A stretch of DNA of 64,000 nt from Thalassomonas haliotis. Lineage in GTDB: Bacteria > Pseudomonadota > Gammaproteobacteria > Enterobacterales > Alteromonadaceae. The notes below the pieces were generated by a model. That model did not search any database. It was given only the letters and a program-made list of their open reading frames with translations, and was not told where the DNA came from. Where the stretch lies: contig NZ_CP059693.1 in assembly GCF_028657945.1 (NCBI RefSeq), positions 1,798,001 to 1,862,000 on the forward strand. The letters are read 5' to 3'. The translations under genes were made by a program, and so were the position numbers. Positions within the stretch are counted from its first letter, which is position 1. The number at the start of each line of letters is the position of its first letter. Shown here one piece after another: positions 19,348 to 27,746 of this stretch.

Positions 19348-20361
19348 ATGAGCCTGTTAATAACTGGCGGCACCGGATATATCGGCAGCCATACTGTGGT
19401 AGAACTCCTCAATATCGGTAAAGATATTGTGATCGTCGATAATTTATCGAATTCATCGACCCTGGTGCTGGAGCGTATCAGAGACATTACCGGCAAGCCG
19501 GTGACGTTTATAGAAGCGGATATCTGCGACCGCGATGCCATGGAGCAAGTGTTCCGGCAACATGATATCGAGGCCGTGATCCACTTTGCCGGTTTAAAAG
19601 CCGTGGGCGAGTCCAGTGAAATCCCGCTCAGCTATTACCATAATAATGTTACGGGTTCGCTGGTCTTATTTGAGACCATGGCACGACACCAAGTGAAAAA
19701 CCTGGTGTTCAGCTCATCTGCCACCGTTTATGGCGAAGGCAATGTTTCGCCGCTGGATGAAACCATGGCCACCTCGGCCACTAACCCTTATGGCCAGACT
19801 AAGCTGATGGTGGAACATATCTTGTTTGACCTGGCGAAAAGTGATCCCCAATGGTCCATTGCTTGCCTGCGTTATTTTAACCCTATCGGCGCCCATGAAA
19901 GCGGCAAGATCGGGGAAAATCCCAATGGTATCCCTAATAATCTACTGCCTTATGTCGCCCAGGTGGCGATTGGCCGGTTGCCGCAGCTGCAGATCTTCGG
20001 TGACGATTACGATACTGCAGACGGCACCGGGGTCAGGGATTATATCCATGTTGTTGACCTGGCGTTAGGGCATGTAAAGGCACTGGAAAAACTCAACGAG
20101 ATCAGTGGTTGCCAGCCAATCAACCTGGGAACGGGCAACGGCACTTCAGTGCTGGAAATCGTCAATACCTTCAAAAAGGTCAGCGGCCGGGATATTCCTT
20201 ATGCGATCGTGCCGAGAAGGGCAGGCGATCTGGCTACGGTTTATGCCGATGCCGGTGTCGCCAAAAAGCTGCTCAACTGGCAGGCCACGCGGGATATGCA
20301 GGCGATGATCACAGATACCTGGCGCTGGCAATCGCAAAATCCCGACGGTTTTAGCGACTAG
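19348..20361 (+). CDS. galE: UDP-glucose 4-epimerase
   Basis: Interconverts UDP-glucose and UDP-galactose via an NAD-bound 4-keto intermediate. It is 337 residues long. The Rossmann motif LLITGGTGYIGSHTVVEL is at residues 3-20, followed by IVDNLSNSS, HFAGLKAVGESSEIPL, FSSSATVYGEG (catalytic Ser/Thr), and NPYGQTKLMVEH (YxxxK catalytic pair). C-terminal blocks are RYFNPIGAHESGKIGE and GTGVRDYIHVVDLALGH. The start at 19348 has GAAAGGATAACT just upstream; an in-frame ATG at 19291 would add 19 unrelated residues. It belongs to the UDP-sugar block with ugd, galU and pgi. Confidence 0.96.
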   Translation: MSLLITGGTGYIGSHTVVELLNIGKDIVIVDNLSNSSTLVLERIRDITGKPVTFIEADICDRDAMEQVFRQHDIEAVIHFAGLKAVGESSEIPLSYYHNNVTGSLVLFETMARHQVKNLVFSSSATVYGEGNVSPLDETMATSATNPYGQTKLMVEHILFDLAKSDPQWSIACLRYFNPIGAHESGKIGENPNGIPNNLLPYVAQVAIGRLPQLQIFGDDYDTADGTGVRDYIHVVDLALGHVKALEKLNEISGCQPINLGTGNGTSVLEIVNTFKKVSGRDIPYAIVPRRAGDLATVYADAGVAKKLLNWQATRDMQAMITDTWRWQSQNPDGFSD

Positions 20362-20385
20362 TGCGTTTGCTTGCTACCACAGGTT

Positions 20386-20708
20386 AAGAAGGGCGCCTGT
20401 GTGCCCTTTCTTAGCCGTTTATTATCTCACCATAGGTCTTCGGCAACCGACACCTCTTAGCGCTTGTCGCTACCTTGATGAAATGACCTAAGCTCTGATG
20501 CGAAGGTTTAACGGCAGTAAGCGATACCTTTTGTTGTGCCGTTTGACTAAGGCCGGATCCGGGGAGTACCTTCCTTTGAACGGCATAAAGATGCCCTGAA
20601 AGGGAATATCAGCAAAGCTGATGGCGCTAAGATGCTTATCCGGTTGTTTAGTTTTGATAACTATAGTTTAATAACTTTATTATTTACTCATCCAGATTAA
20701 GGTACTTT
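20386..20708 (+). other. Hairpin-rich intergenic region, possible structured RNA
   Basis: This gap between galE and the sulfotransferase gene holds no gene, but short inverted repeats are dense. They are a 6-7-bp stem just after galE (20386-20412, possible weak terminator), TCGG/CCGA (20440-20450), and AGCG/CGCT (20459-20471). Further on are AACGGCA/TGCCGTT (20510-20543), GGCAT/ATGCC (20582-20595), CCCT/AGGG (20595-20604) and ATCAGC/GCTGAT (20608-20622). I recognise no known riboswitch in it. It could be a structured leader of the sulfotransferase mRNA or a decayed repeat. Confidence 0.35.
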
Positions 20709-21452
20709 GTGAAGACAACAGATGAACAGCTGCTTGAACTAATGCGGGAGCTGGATAGCCGCGATACTATGCCCCTTGATAAGGTTAATAAGAAATTGCT
20801 GGTATTATCGACCCCCAGGTCGGGCTCTTCTATGTTTTGTGATGTACTGTCAAAAACAGCTCTTATCGGCGACTGTCGCGAGTGGTTTAACTTTCGCTAT
20901 CTGGAAGCCTATATCAAGATGACGGAGTCGCAGCAGGTAAATTTTTATGGCTATATCGATTATGTGATAGGGAAAACCACGGCAAACAGCGGCATATTTG
21001 CCGTAAACGCCCATATAGATCAGTATATTACTTTGCTGAAAAATAAGGTGAATATGTTTGATTTTGGTTTTGATCATATTGTCTATTTGCGCCGTAAAGA
21101 TATTTTTGCGCAAACGGTATCCCTGGCGAAGGCAGATTTGTTGGATGCCTGGTCGGCGGGTAGCGCAAAAAAAGAACTCAGCAAGCAGTTAACCAACAAC
21201 ACCCTTTTGCCTTACTTTAGTAAGTTGCGTAGCAATGAGCGCTATTACCAGCAGAAGCTGGCTGCGAAAGTGCATGCGGAATATGAATATGAAGACTTTT
21301 GCCGGCTGGATAAAACCAGCGCTTATTCGCAAGTACTTGCCGCCCTGGGTTTTGATGATTTTAGCGGAAGTTTCCACACCGGGATGAAAAAACAGGCCGA
21401 TGCCGACTCGGAAAAAATCATTGCCGACTTCAGAAAATATATCTCAGGTTAA
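20709..21452 (+). CDS. Stf0-type sulfotransferase
   Basis: The 247-residue protein has KLLVLSTPRSGSSMFCDVL near residue 30, the 5'-phosphosulfate-binding motif of PAPS-dependent sulfotransferases. CREWFNFRYLEAYIKM, YLRRKDIFAQTVSLAKA (3'-phosphate-binding region, Arg/Ser) and AEYEYEDFC follow, in the order seen in Stf0 (trehalose 2-sulfotransferase-like) proteins. The start appears to be GTG at 20709. The acceptor cannot be read from sequence; a glycan or glycolipid would fit the adjacent UDP-sugar and PAPS genes. A terminator follows. Confidence 0.8.
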   Translation: MKTTDEQLLELMRELDSRDTMPLDKVNKKLLVLSTPRSGSSMFCDVLSKTALIGDCREWFNFRYLEAYIKMTESQQVNFYGYIDYVIGKTTANSGIFAVNAHIDQYITLLKNKVNMFDFGFDHIVYLRRKDIFAQTVSLAKADLLDAWSAGSAKKELSKQLTNNTLLPYFSKLRSNERYYQQKLAAKVHAEYEYEDFCRLDKTSAYSQVLAALGFDDFSGSFHTGMKKQADADSEKIIADFRKYISG

Positions 21453-21470
21453 TATGTGCCCCTGAATGTA

Positions 21471-21497
21471 AAAAGCGCCGCTAAGGGCGCTTCTTTT
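21471..21497 (+). terminator. Rho-independent terminator after the sulfotransferase gene
   Basis: The stem AAGCGCC / GGCGCTT is followed by CTTTT. It lies between converging genes and is preceded by A-rich sequence, so it could act on both strands. Confidence 0.75.
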
Positions 21498-21518
21498 ATT
21501 GCCTGGCAGCGGGTTAAG

Positions 21519-22742
21519 TTAGTTTTCTACCTGTATCGTTTGCTCATCTGCCCACACCAGAGCATCGTGATAGCACTGGATCACTTTATCCTTATTGAGG
21601 CCAAGTTCAGTTAATTCTTCTGAAATTTCATCCCATTGGGCATGCTCGATAAAACTGACAACTCTCAGCAAAGATGCCAGGGTGCCTTTTCCTACCAATA
21701 AGGTATCTTTGATCTCCTGGGCCAGTGGCAGCTTCTCCAGTATGCTGGCAAGATCTTCATCTAAAATGGCGTCTATCATAGACAACAGGCCGGTGAGAAA
21801 AGCAATGGAAATATCGACACTGGCTCTGGCTTCGTTTGCCATCAATTCACAAAATTTTGCCCGGGTCATGGAGACATTAATCAGCTCGCTCGGTTTGTCG
21901 GGATTGACATTCACCGCAAACATCAGGCCGATAAAACGTTTGAGTTCACTTGAGCCGAGGATTACTAAGGCTTGCTTGATGGTCGATATTTCACTGCGGC
22001 GTCTGAAAATGGCAGAGTTGGCATAACGCAGCAACTTGTATGACAAAGAGACATCGCGCTCAAAAACCGAGGTGATGCTGGCCAGGTCGAGTTCAGGTTT
22101 GGAAGTTTCATACAAAAGCTCAGCCATGGCCACCTGGGAAGGAGACAGGTTTTTGCTTTTCACCATTTCCGGCTTAGAAAAGAAAAACCCCTGGAACAGC
22201 TCGAAGCCGTGTTCCAATGCCTCGTTATACTGTTCGTAAGATTCTACTTTTTCTGCCAGCAGCTGGATATGCGGGTAAGCGCTGATGGCCTGCTTGATAA
22301 GTTTGACTTCATCAAAAGAGGTTTTATGTAAATCGATTTTGATGATTTTGACAAAAGGATAAAAATGCTGCCAGACCTTCTGGTGTTCATAGTCATCGAG
22401 TGCCAGGATATAACCTTTATCAAAAAGATCTTTGCACAGGCTAAGCAGTTTTTTGCCGGGTTTGACGGTTTCCAGGATCTCCACCACCACTTCATCCGGG
22501 GTCAGCATGGCGGGATAACCTTTGCTCATGGTTTCCAGGGTGAAATTGATAAAGGCAGGTTTATTGCCGGTGAACTCACTGATGCCGAGATTAAACTGGC
22601 TGGCTTCGATCATTTTGCTGGTGGCAACATCGCCGTCTACTTCGGGGAAGACATTGTCTAAACTGTCTCGGAACAATAATTCATAAGCGAAGAGATTTTT
22701 ATTTTTGTCCAGAATGGGCTGTCTGGCCGCATAAAAGTACAT
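21519..22742 (-). CDS. EAL-like plus HDOD domain signalling protein
   Basis: The 407-residue cytoplasmic protein has an N-terminal EAL-fold domain (about residues 1-195: YAARQPILDKNKNLFAYELLFRD, ALDDYEH, KIIKIDL, AEKVESYEQY, FELFQGFFFSKPE). A HDOD domain follows (about 200-390: LSYKLLRYANSAIFRRRSEISTIKQALVILG). The EAL motif reads YELLFRD, the catalytic Glu context is altered and DDFGTG is reduced to DDYEH, so cyclic-di-GMP hydrolysis is unlikely. This matches the YuxH/CdgJ class, known in Vibrio to affect motility and biofilm. Upstream lies a perfect 11-bp inverted repeat. Confidence 0.88.
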   Translation of the reverse strand: MYFYAARQPILDKNKNLFAYELLFRDSLDNVFPEVDGDVATSKMIEASQFNLGISEFTGNKPAFINFTLETMSKGYPAMLTPDEVVVEILETVKPGKKLLSLCKDLFDKGYILALDDYEHQKVWQHFYPFVKIIKIDLHKTSFDEVKLIKQAISAYPHIQLLAEKVESYEQYNEALEHGFELFQGFFFSKPEMVKSKNLSPSQVAMAELLYETSKPELDLASITSVFERDVSLSYKLLRYANSAIFRRRSEISTIKQALVILGSSELKRFIGLMFAVNVNPDKPSELINVSMTRAKFCELMANEARASVDISIAFLTGLLSMIDAILDEDLASILEKLPLAQEIKDTLLVGKGTLASLLRVVSFIEHAQWDEISEELTELGLNKDKVIQCYHDALVWADEQTIQVEN

Positions 22743-22781
22743 AGAATAGGGGTCCTCGGTAACAATTCGCCGCTAATCCTG

Positions 22782-22811
22782 GATTAACTTTAGGTTATCT
22801 TAAAGTTAATC
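22782..22811. promoter_or_regulatory. Perfect 11-bp inverted repeat upstream of the EAL-HDOD gene
   Basis: GATTAACTTTA (22782-22792), 8-bp spacer, TAAAGTTAATC (22801-22811). It lies 40-70 bp before the EAL-HDOD start and about 95 bp past the putP stop. It could be an operator or an RNA hairpin; no U-run follows on the minus strand. Confidence 0.4.
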
Positions 22812-22906
22812 AAGCGGCTGGCTCAGGCTATATTCAGGAATTAAAGTCACTATAATTTAATCCCTTCAATATAGCCATTACTTTGTGGCCCGGATCTCAA
22901 GAGGGT

Positions 22907-24370
22907 TTATTTTTTCTCCAGTAATGCCCGGTATACCCGCTCGCTGCCTTGTTCCTGCTCAGGAAACAGCAAGCTGAACAGGTAACCGCAACACAGTGCT
23001 GTGATAAAGCCCGGGACAATTTCATATAAGTCAAAAAGTCCGCCGCTGAGCTGTTTCCATATCACCACCATTAACGCTCCGGAAATAATGGCCGCAAGAG
23101 CCCCGCTGCGGGTGAATTTAGACCAGAACAGGGCCAGTAGCATGGTTGGGCCGAAAGCGGCGCCAAAACCGGCCCAGGCGTAGCTGACAAGACCTAGTAC
23201 CGTACTTTGCGGATCTGTGGCAATAATTGCTGCCAACAGGGCGATCAACAGCAGGGATAAACGCGACAGCCATACCAGTTTTTGCTCGCTTGGTTTGCTC
23301 TTGCTCAGCTGCTTATAAAAGTCTTCGACGATAACGCTTGAGCACACCAGCAATTGTGAATCTATGGTACTCATAATTGCGGATAAAATAGCGGCGATTA
23401 AAATACCGGCAACCCAGGGATTGAGCAGGACATGGGCCAGGTGGATAAAGATGGTTTCGCTGTTCTTAAGCGGTGTCTCGATAAAGTAGGCCATGCCGAC
23501 CACACCGACCGCCAGGGCGCCAAGCAGGGAAATCACCATCCATAACATGGCAATATTACGGGATTTTGGAATATCGGCGACCGAGCGGATGGCCATAAAA
23601 CGCGACAAAATATGGGGCTGGCCGAAATAACCCAGTCCCCAGGCCATCAGCGAGAAAAAGCCGAGCCAGCTGAAGTTTTTGAAAAAGTCATCATAGTGGG
23701 GATCTGCCTGCTGCAATATCTGTTGGGTTTGCTCTATGCCGCCCAACTCATTGAGGGTGACCACAGGTAAAATTACCAGTGCCAGCAACATTAAGCAGCC
23801 CTGAAAAAAATCGGTCCAGCTTACCGCCAGAAAACCGCCGAGAAAGGTATAGGAGACAATGACCACAGTGCCGATCAGCAGGGCATTTTGATAGTCGATG
23901 GCAAACACTTTTTCAAACAGGATAGCGCCGCCGACCAGGCCGGAGGAAACATAAAAGGTAAAGAACACTAAAATCGTTAAAGCGGAGATAAAACGCAGGA
24001 TATTGGATTTATCGTCAAAGCGTTTGGCGAAAAAGTCCGGCATGGTTAAGGCGTCATCGGCGCGTTCGCTAAAATGCCTGAGCCTGGGGGCCACCAGCAG
24101 CCAATTTAACCAGGCGCCAAATACCAGGCCTACCCCAATCCAGACTTCACTGACCCCGGACAAATAGATGGCGCCGGGTAAACCCAGCAGCAACCAGCCG
24201 CTCATATCCGATGCGCCGACGCTCAATGCCGTGACCGCTGGGCCTAACTGTCTGCCGCCCAGGATATAATCGCTTAAGGTATTGGTGGCCCTGAAGGCCA
24301 GGTAGCCAATAAGCAAGGTGGTTAATAAATATGAGATAAAAGTGATCAGGGTAGGGAGAGAAAACGCCAT
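22907..24370 (-). CDS. putP: Sodium/proline symporter
   Basis: SSS-family Na+-coupled proline importer of the inner membrane. The 487-residue protein opens with an SSS core (FISYLLTTLLIGYLAFRAT), then SDYILGGRQLGPAVTALSVGASDMSGWLLLGLPGAIY, which holds the Asp/Ser/Gly residues linked to Na+ and proline binding in PutP. FAKRFDDKSNILRFISAL, GYFGQPHILSRFMAIRS and AAILSAIMSTIDSQLLVCSS (Na+ site) follow, with about 13 membrane segments overall. Proline can be a nutrient or an osmoprotectant in a marine cell. No putA is adjacent. Confidence 0.93.
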   Translation of the reverse strand: MAFSLPTLITFISYLLTTLLIGYLAFRATNTLSDYILGGRQLGPAVTALSVGASDMSGWLLLGLPGAIYLSGVSEVWIGVGLVFGAWLNWLLVAPRLRHFSERADDALTMPDFFAKRFDDKSNILRFISALTILVFFTFYVSSGLVGGAILFEKVFAIDYQNALLIGTVVIVSYTFLGGFLAVSWTDFFQGCLMLLALVILPVVTLNELGGIEQTQQILQQADPHYDDFFKNFSWLGFFSLMAWGLGYFGQPHILSRFMAIRSVADIPKSRNIAMLWMVISLLGALAVGVVGMAYFIETPLKNSETIFIHLAHVLLNPWVAGILIAAILSAIMSTIDSQLLVCSSVIVEDFYKQLSKSKPSEQKLVWLSRLSLLLIALLAAIIATDPQSTVLGLVSYAWAGFGAAFGPTMLLALFWSKFTRSGALAAIISGALMVVIWKQLSGGLFDLYEIVPGFITALCCGYLFSLLFPEQEQGSERVYRALLEKK

Positions 24371-24526
24371 GCGGTAGCAAATCCATTCTTGTTAGTTATT
24401 GTTTCGGCCATATACCGGTGGGAAGTCTAACAAGAGCGGCTGTCATGAGCCAGCTTAAGCAGGTAATATTTTTGATTATACAAAGCATAAGCGTGACTGA
24501 AGTGAAATATCAGGGATTGTTATCCT

Positions 24527-24555
24527 GCAACGGCTTTACCTGTGAAAGCCGTTGC
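24527..24555. terminator. 11-bp hairpin downstream of the sigma/anti-sigma operon
   Basis: GCAACGGCTTT / AAAGCCGTTGC with a 7-nt loop, 14 bp after the anti-sigma stop on the minus strand. There is no long U-run, so termination is plausible but not certain. Confidence 0.45.
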
Positions 24556-24568
24556 CGGGTATTTTACC

Positions 24569-25282
24569 TTAAATCGACCAGCTGACATTGTCCTTGATAT
24601 TTTCCTGCCACTGCTCGATAGGCTCGTTTTTATCGCCGATAACAATCACGTTGTTGTCATGCATCAACAAGGTCTTGCCATTGAATTTATCGTCATTGAA
24701 ATCTTCGATAAACTCAAGCTCTTCATGGTTAGGAACTATCAGTACCGTGACCGGACTGGATTTTCCCTGGAATACCAGGTGCAGACTTTTCACCCCCTGA
24801 AAGGGGCAAAATTGTGCGGAAATCAATTCGCCAAAGTCCCGGTCAAAGCTGCCGTTAAAGGTCGACATTTTATTGTTGAGCGCGGCCAGGGAAACCCTGG
24901 CTTGATCATTGTTGCTGAACTTGCCTTCTTCATGGTACACATGGGCTAATGCGTATTCTCCCAGGGTCGAATAGGGGCTGGAATACTGCATAAAATTAAA
25001 GGTTAAGCCCAGGGCAAAAGCAACAGATGCTGCCATCGCCAGCTGTATCCGGTTTTTTCGCTTTTGTTGCCTGTGACTGTCAAGGGTCTGGCGTAAAATG
25101 AGCTTATCGTATAAGTCATCCGGCACCGGCACTTTCATCGCTTGCGCCAGCTTGTCGTCCAGGGCTTCGATGTCCCTGACAAACTGTTGTTTAGTCGGAT
25201 CGGCATCAATCGCTTCCTGCGTTGCTTCATCCCGGGATTTAGGATCTGCATAAATACTGCGTCTAAATTGCAAATCATCCAT
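24569..25282 (-). CDS. DUF3379-family protein, probable anti-sigma factor
   Basis: The 237-residue protein has a cytoplasmic N-terminal half rich in acidic residues (residues 1-75, MDDLQFRRSIYADPKSRDEA). A single membrane span follows near 80-98 (LAMAASVAFALGLTFNFMQ), then a periplasmic C-terminal domain (VYHEEGKF, FGELISAQFCPFQGVKSLHLVFQGKSSPVTVLIVPNH). Its start overlaps the end of the ECF sigma gene by 8 bp, the usual arrangement of sigma and membrane-bound anti-sigma pairs. DUF3379 proteins are found next to such sigma genes in related marine bacteria. The signal sensed is not evident. Confidence 0.82.
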   Translation of the reverse strand: MDDLQFRRSIYADPKSRDEATQEAIDADPTKQQFVRDIEALDDKLAQAMKVPVPDDLYDKLILRQTLDSHRQQKRKNRIQLAMAASVAFALGLTFNFMQYSSPYSTLGEYALAHVYHEEGKFSNNDQARVSLAALNNKMSTFNGSFDRDFGELISAQFCPFQGVKSLHLVFQGKSSPVTVLIVPNHEELEFIEDFNDDKFNGKTLLMHDNNVIVIGDKNEPIEQWQENIKDNVSWSI

Positions 25283-25844
25283 TGTACTGACCTCGTTGTA
25301 TCGGTTCGTTATCCAGCGCGTCTTTTAACTGGTTACGCGCTCTGAACAGGCGTGTCATAACGGTGTTTTTATTTAAGTCCAGCATCTTGGCAATATCGTC
25401 ACCGCTAAAACCGCCGATGACCTGTAATACCAAGGGCTCCCGGTATTCTTCCGGCAGCTGGGCTATTTTCTCCCTGAGCCAGTGATTTTCTATTTCCTGT
25501 TCACTGCCGACCGCTTGGGTATCGGCAATGGTCACTTCTTCATAATCCGTCATATCTAAACGTTTACGTTCGAAGCGTCTGGCATTTTCCCGTCTTAAAA
25601 TTGTGATCAACCATGACTTGGCGGCCTTTTCATCATTTAATGAGTCAAGGGCCCGCCATGCACGTAAAAAAGTTTCCTGCACCAGGTCTTCAGCTACCTG
25701 CTTATCATGACATAACCAATAGGCATATCGGTATAGATCAGTGTGCAGGGCTTTAACCAGAGCTTCGTATCGAATTTGTTTAGTCGCCATGTTGTTAGAG
25801 ACCTGATCGCGATCAGATTTATTTCGAAATAATTTTTTTATCAT
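25275..25844 (-). CDS. ECF-type RNA polymerase sigma factor
   Basis: The 189-residue protein has region 2 (YRYAYWLCHDKQVAEDLVQETFLRAWRAL, about residues 37-65) and SWLITILRRENARRFERK, which links to region 4. Region 4 (LPEEYREPLVLQVIGGFSGDDIAKMLDLNKNTVMTRLFRARNQLK, about 133-178) has the helix-turn-helix. There is no region 3 or 1.1, as expected for the extracytoplasmic-function class. It is translationally coupled to the DUF3379 gene. A TATAAT lies at 25922-25927 (minus) but without a matching -35. Confidence 0.92.
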   Translation of the reverse strand: MIKKLFRNKSDRDQVSNNMATKQIRYEALVKALHTDLYRYAYWLCHDKQVAEDLVQETFLRAWRALDSLNDEKAAKSWLITILRRENARRFERKRLDMTDYEEVTIADTQAVGSEQEIENHWLREKIAQLPEEYREPLVLQVIGGFSGDDIAKMLDLNKNTVMTRLFRARNQLKDALDNEPIQRGQYNG

Positions 25845-26009
25845 AAATCTTTTTAATCTCTATAAGCTAAGATATTGATAGGCAAGATGAAAACCTTATT
25901 CTGTCCTTGCGTGTAGACACTATTATATCTCGTTTACCGGCGAGTTAGCTGTCATCTGCCGCCCTGTTGCAGCCTTTTACCGCTTTTATTCCCTAATCAG
26001 GGAGTTTTA

Positions 26010-27746
26010 TCACGGATTTAAGGCAATAGCGACTTCGGGAGCCTTTTTTGATTGTTTTTTATTGATGTTGGCCAGTATGGCTAACAGCTTTTTCCCCTGC
26101 CAGGCTGCAAGGTTTGCTGCTGTTTTGCCGTGGTTTTCACCCTGCTCTCGACCTTGCTCTCTACCGTAGTAATGGTGCTGGAGTTCATTGATCACTTCGG
26201 TAAAGTCGTCGCGGTCGATCACTTTGATCACTTCATCCAGGGTAGAGACCTTTTTGCGGCCTGTGCTGAAATTGTGTTTGCCACTGTTAATCCAGGCGGG
26301 CAACAAGCTGATCACCTGCTCGCCGTTATTTTGCTTGCAGGCGGCCATTAACGCCAGGTAGGGGTCGATATCCTTAACCTGATCACCATAGGCTCCGCTT
26401 GGCTGTTTTTGTCTTTTCCCCCTGGCGCTGGCGAACCAGGCAAAGGAGGTTAACAGCCACAGCGCCATAAACAGCCAGGTTAACCAGGAATGCTCTTTCA
26501 CGGTCACGGTTTGTACTTGCTGTCCGGGCAAGGGGAGGTCGTTGCCTGCTTGCGGTGTAAAAGGCGTATTGTTTGCTGTTTGCGCGCCGGGTAACACTTC
26601 AATTTCCTGCGCCGCTATGGTGCTGGTTTCATAACGGTTGGTCACGGTATTCCACCAGGGGACAGAAATTTCCGGCAGGGTATATTTACCGGGTTTGCTC
26701 GCTACCAGGGCAAAATTTCTGACTTTTTGGCTCACCAGGCGATCTTTATTTAAACTGGTATGCAGCTCTGCCTGGTCAGGATAAACTTTTAGTCCCGGCG
26801 GCATCTCCATGGCAAGCTCGGGCAGCTGCTCTTCCGATAAACCGGCGGCGGTCAAAGTAATGGTGCGGGTAATTGGTTCGCCGACGGTAAACTTGCTCAG
26901 CTCAGGCTGCCATTCCTGATGCAGGGTGAGCAGCTCGCTTGGCAGCCATTGTCCCTGGAAAGTATCGGGCACCGGGCGGACATTAAGGGAAATGGTATCT
27001 CCCATTACTGATACCGGCTTGGTTTCGGCAAAGCTGAAAAAGCTCGAACGGCGGTTGCTACTAGCCATCACTTCGCCGGAAAATACCGGGGCGGCAATAA
27101 CAAAGTCACCGCTTTGCTGCGGGGTAATGGCGTAAGTGCGCTCAATGATCCGGTAGCGCCTGCCGTTGATAATGCTTTCGCTTTCGCCGTCTTTACCCAC
27201 TTGCTGGATATTGGCGCCTTCAAGCTCCGGCTCACTTAAGGTGCCGCGTTTTAATTCGGTGCTAAAGTGTAATTTTACCGACATAGTCACCAGCTGTTGG
27301 ACATAGACATCTTTTGCCGATACTTCGGTGGTGATAAAAATATCTTGCTGACGCGTACCCGCTTTGGCACTTGATGCCGGCACTACTTGCAAATTAATGG
27401 CCTGGGTTTGCGCCGAGCCTACCGTCAGCGGCGGGATAGTCACAGTACCTGTTTTGCGGGCGAATAATACTGTGGTCCAGGTGGTGCTGTAGGAGGTTTT
27501 AAAATTCACCATGCTGGTTTGCGAGCTGACCGAGGTACGCCCGACAATAAAGTCTTTTTGCAGTGGTGTCGTGTCCAGGGCATTGCTGCCGACATCTTCA
27601 CTGGCCACTACCGAGAGCACAAAGGATTCATTGAGCATCACCGGGTTTTTGTCCACGCTGGCGCTAACCTGTGGCAGCGCCAGCGCCGGCTGCGACACCA
27701 GCTGTGACAGTAACAGGCCAATAAAACATAAAATTGCTTTTACCAC
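26010..27746 (-). CDS. batD: BatD family protein
   Basis: The 578-residue exported protein has a signal peptide (residues 1-24, ending PALA-LPQVSAS). Immunoglobulin-like beta domains follow (DKNPVMLNESFVLSVVASE, TTWTTVLFARKTGTVTIPPLTVG, KPGKYTLPEISVPWWNT). A single transmembrane segment lies near 425-445 (WLTWLFMALWLLTSFAWFA), followed by a cytoplasmic tail. This is the BatD (aerotolerance/oxygen-tolerance) architecture. It is the last gene of the moxR-Bat operon and overlaps the BatB/C gene by 7 bp. It probably forms a membrane complex with BatA and BatB through the von Willebrand domains. Confidence 0.88.
   Translation of the reverse strand: MVKAILCFIGLLLSQLVSQPALALPQVSASVDKNPVMLNESFVLSVVASEDVGSNALDTTPLQKDFIVGRTSVSSQTSMVNFKTSYSTTWTTVLFARKTGTVTIPPLTVGSAQTQAINLQVVPASSAKAGTRQQDIFITTEVSAKDVYVQQLVTMSVKLHFSTELKRGTLSEPELEGANIQQVGKDGESESIINGRRYRIIERTYAITPQQSGDFVIAAPVFSGEVMASSNRRSSFFSFAETKPVSVMGDTISLNVRPVPDTFQGQWLPSELLTLHQEWQPELSKFTVGEPITRTITLTAAGLSEEQLPELAMEMPPGLKVYPDQAELHTSLNKDRLVSQKVRNFALVASKPGKYTLPEISVPWWNTVTNRYETSTIAAQEIEVLPGAQTANNTPFTPQAGNDLPLPGQQVQTVTVKEHSWLTWLFMALWLLTSFAWFASARGKRQKQPSGAYGDQVKDIDPYLALMAACKQNNGEQVISLLPAWINSGKHNFSTGRKKVSTLDEVIKVIDRDDFTEVINELQHHYYGREQGREQGENHGKTAANLAAWQGKKLLAILANINKKQSKKAPEVAIALNP

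Noticed and set aside
20440-20622. Cyclic-di-GMP or other known riboswitch
   Set aside because: The stems do not match the consensus elements I know; kept only as an unexplained structured region.
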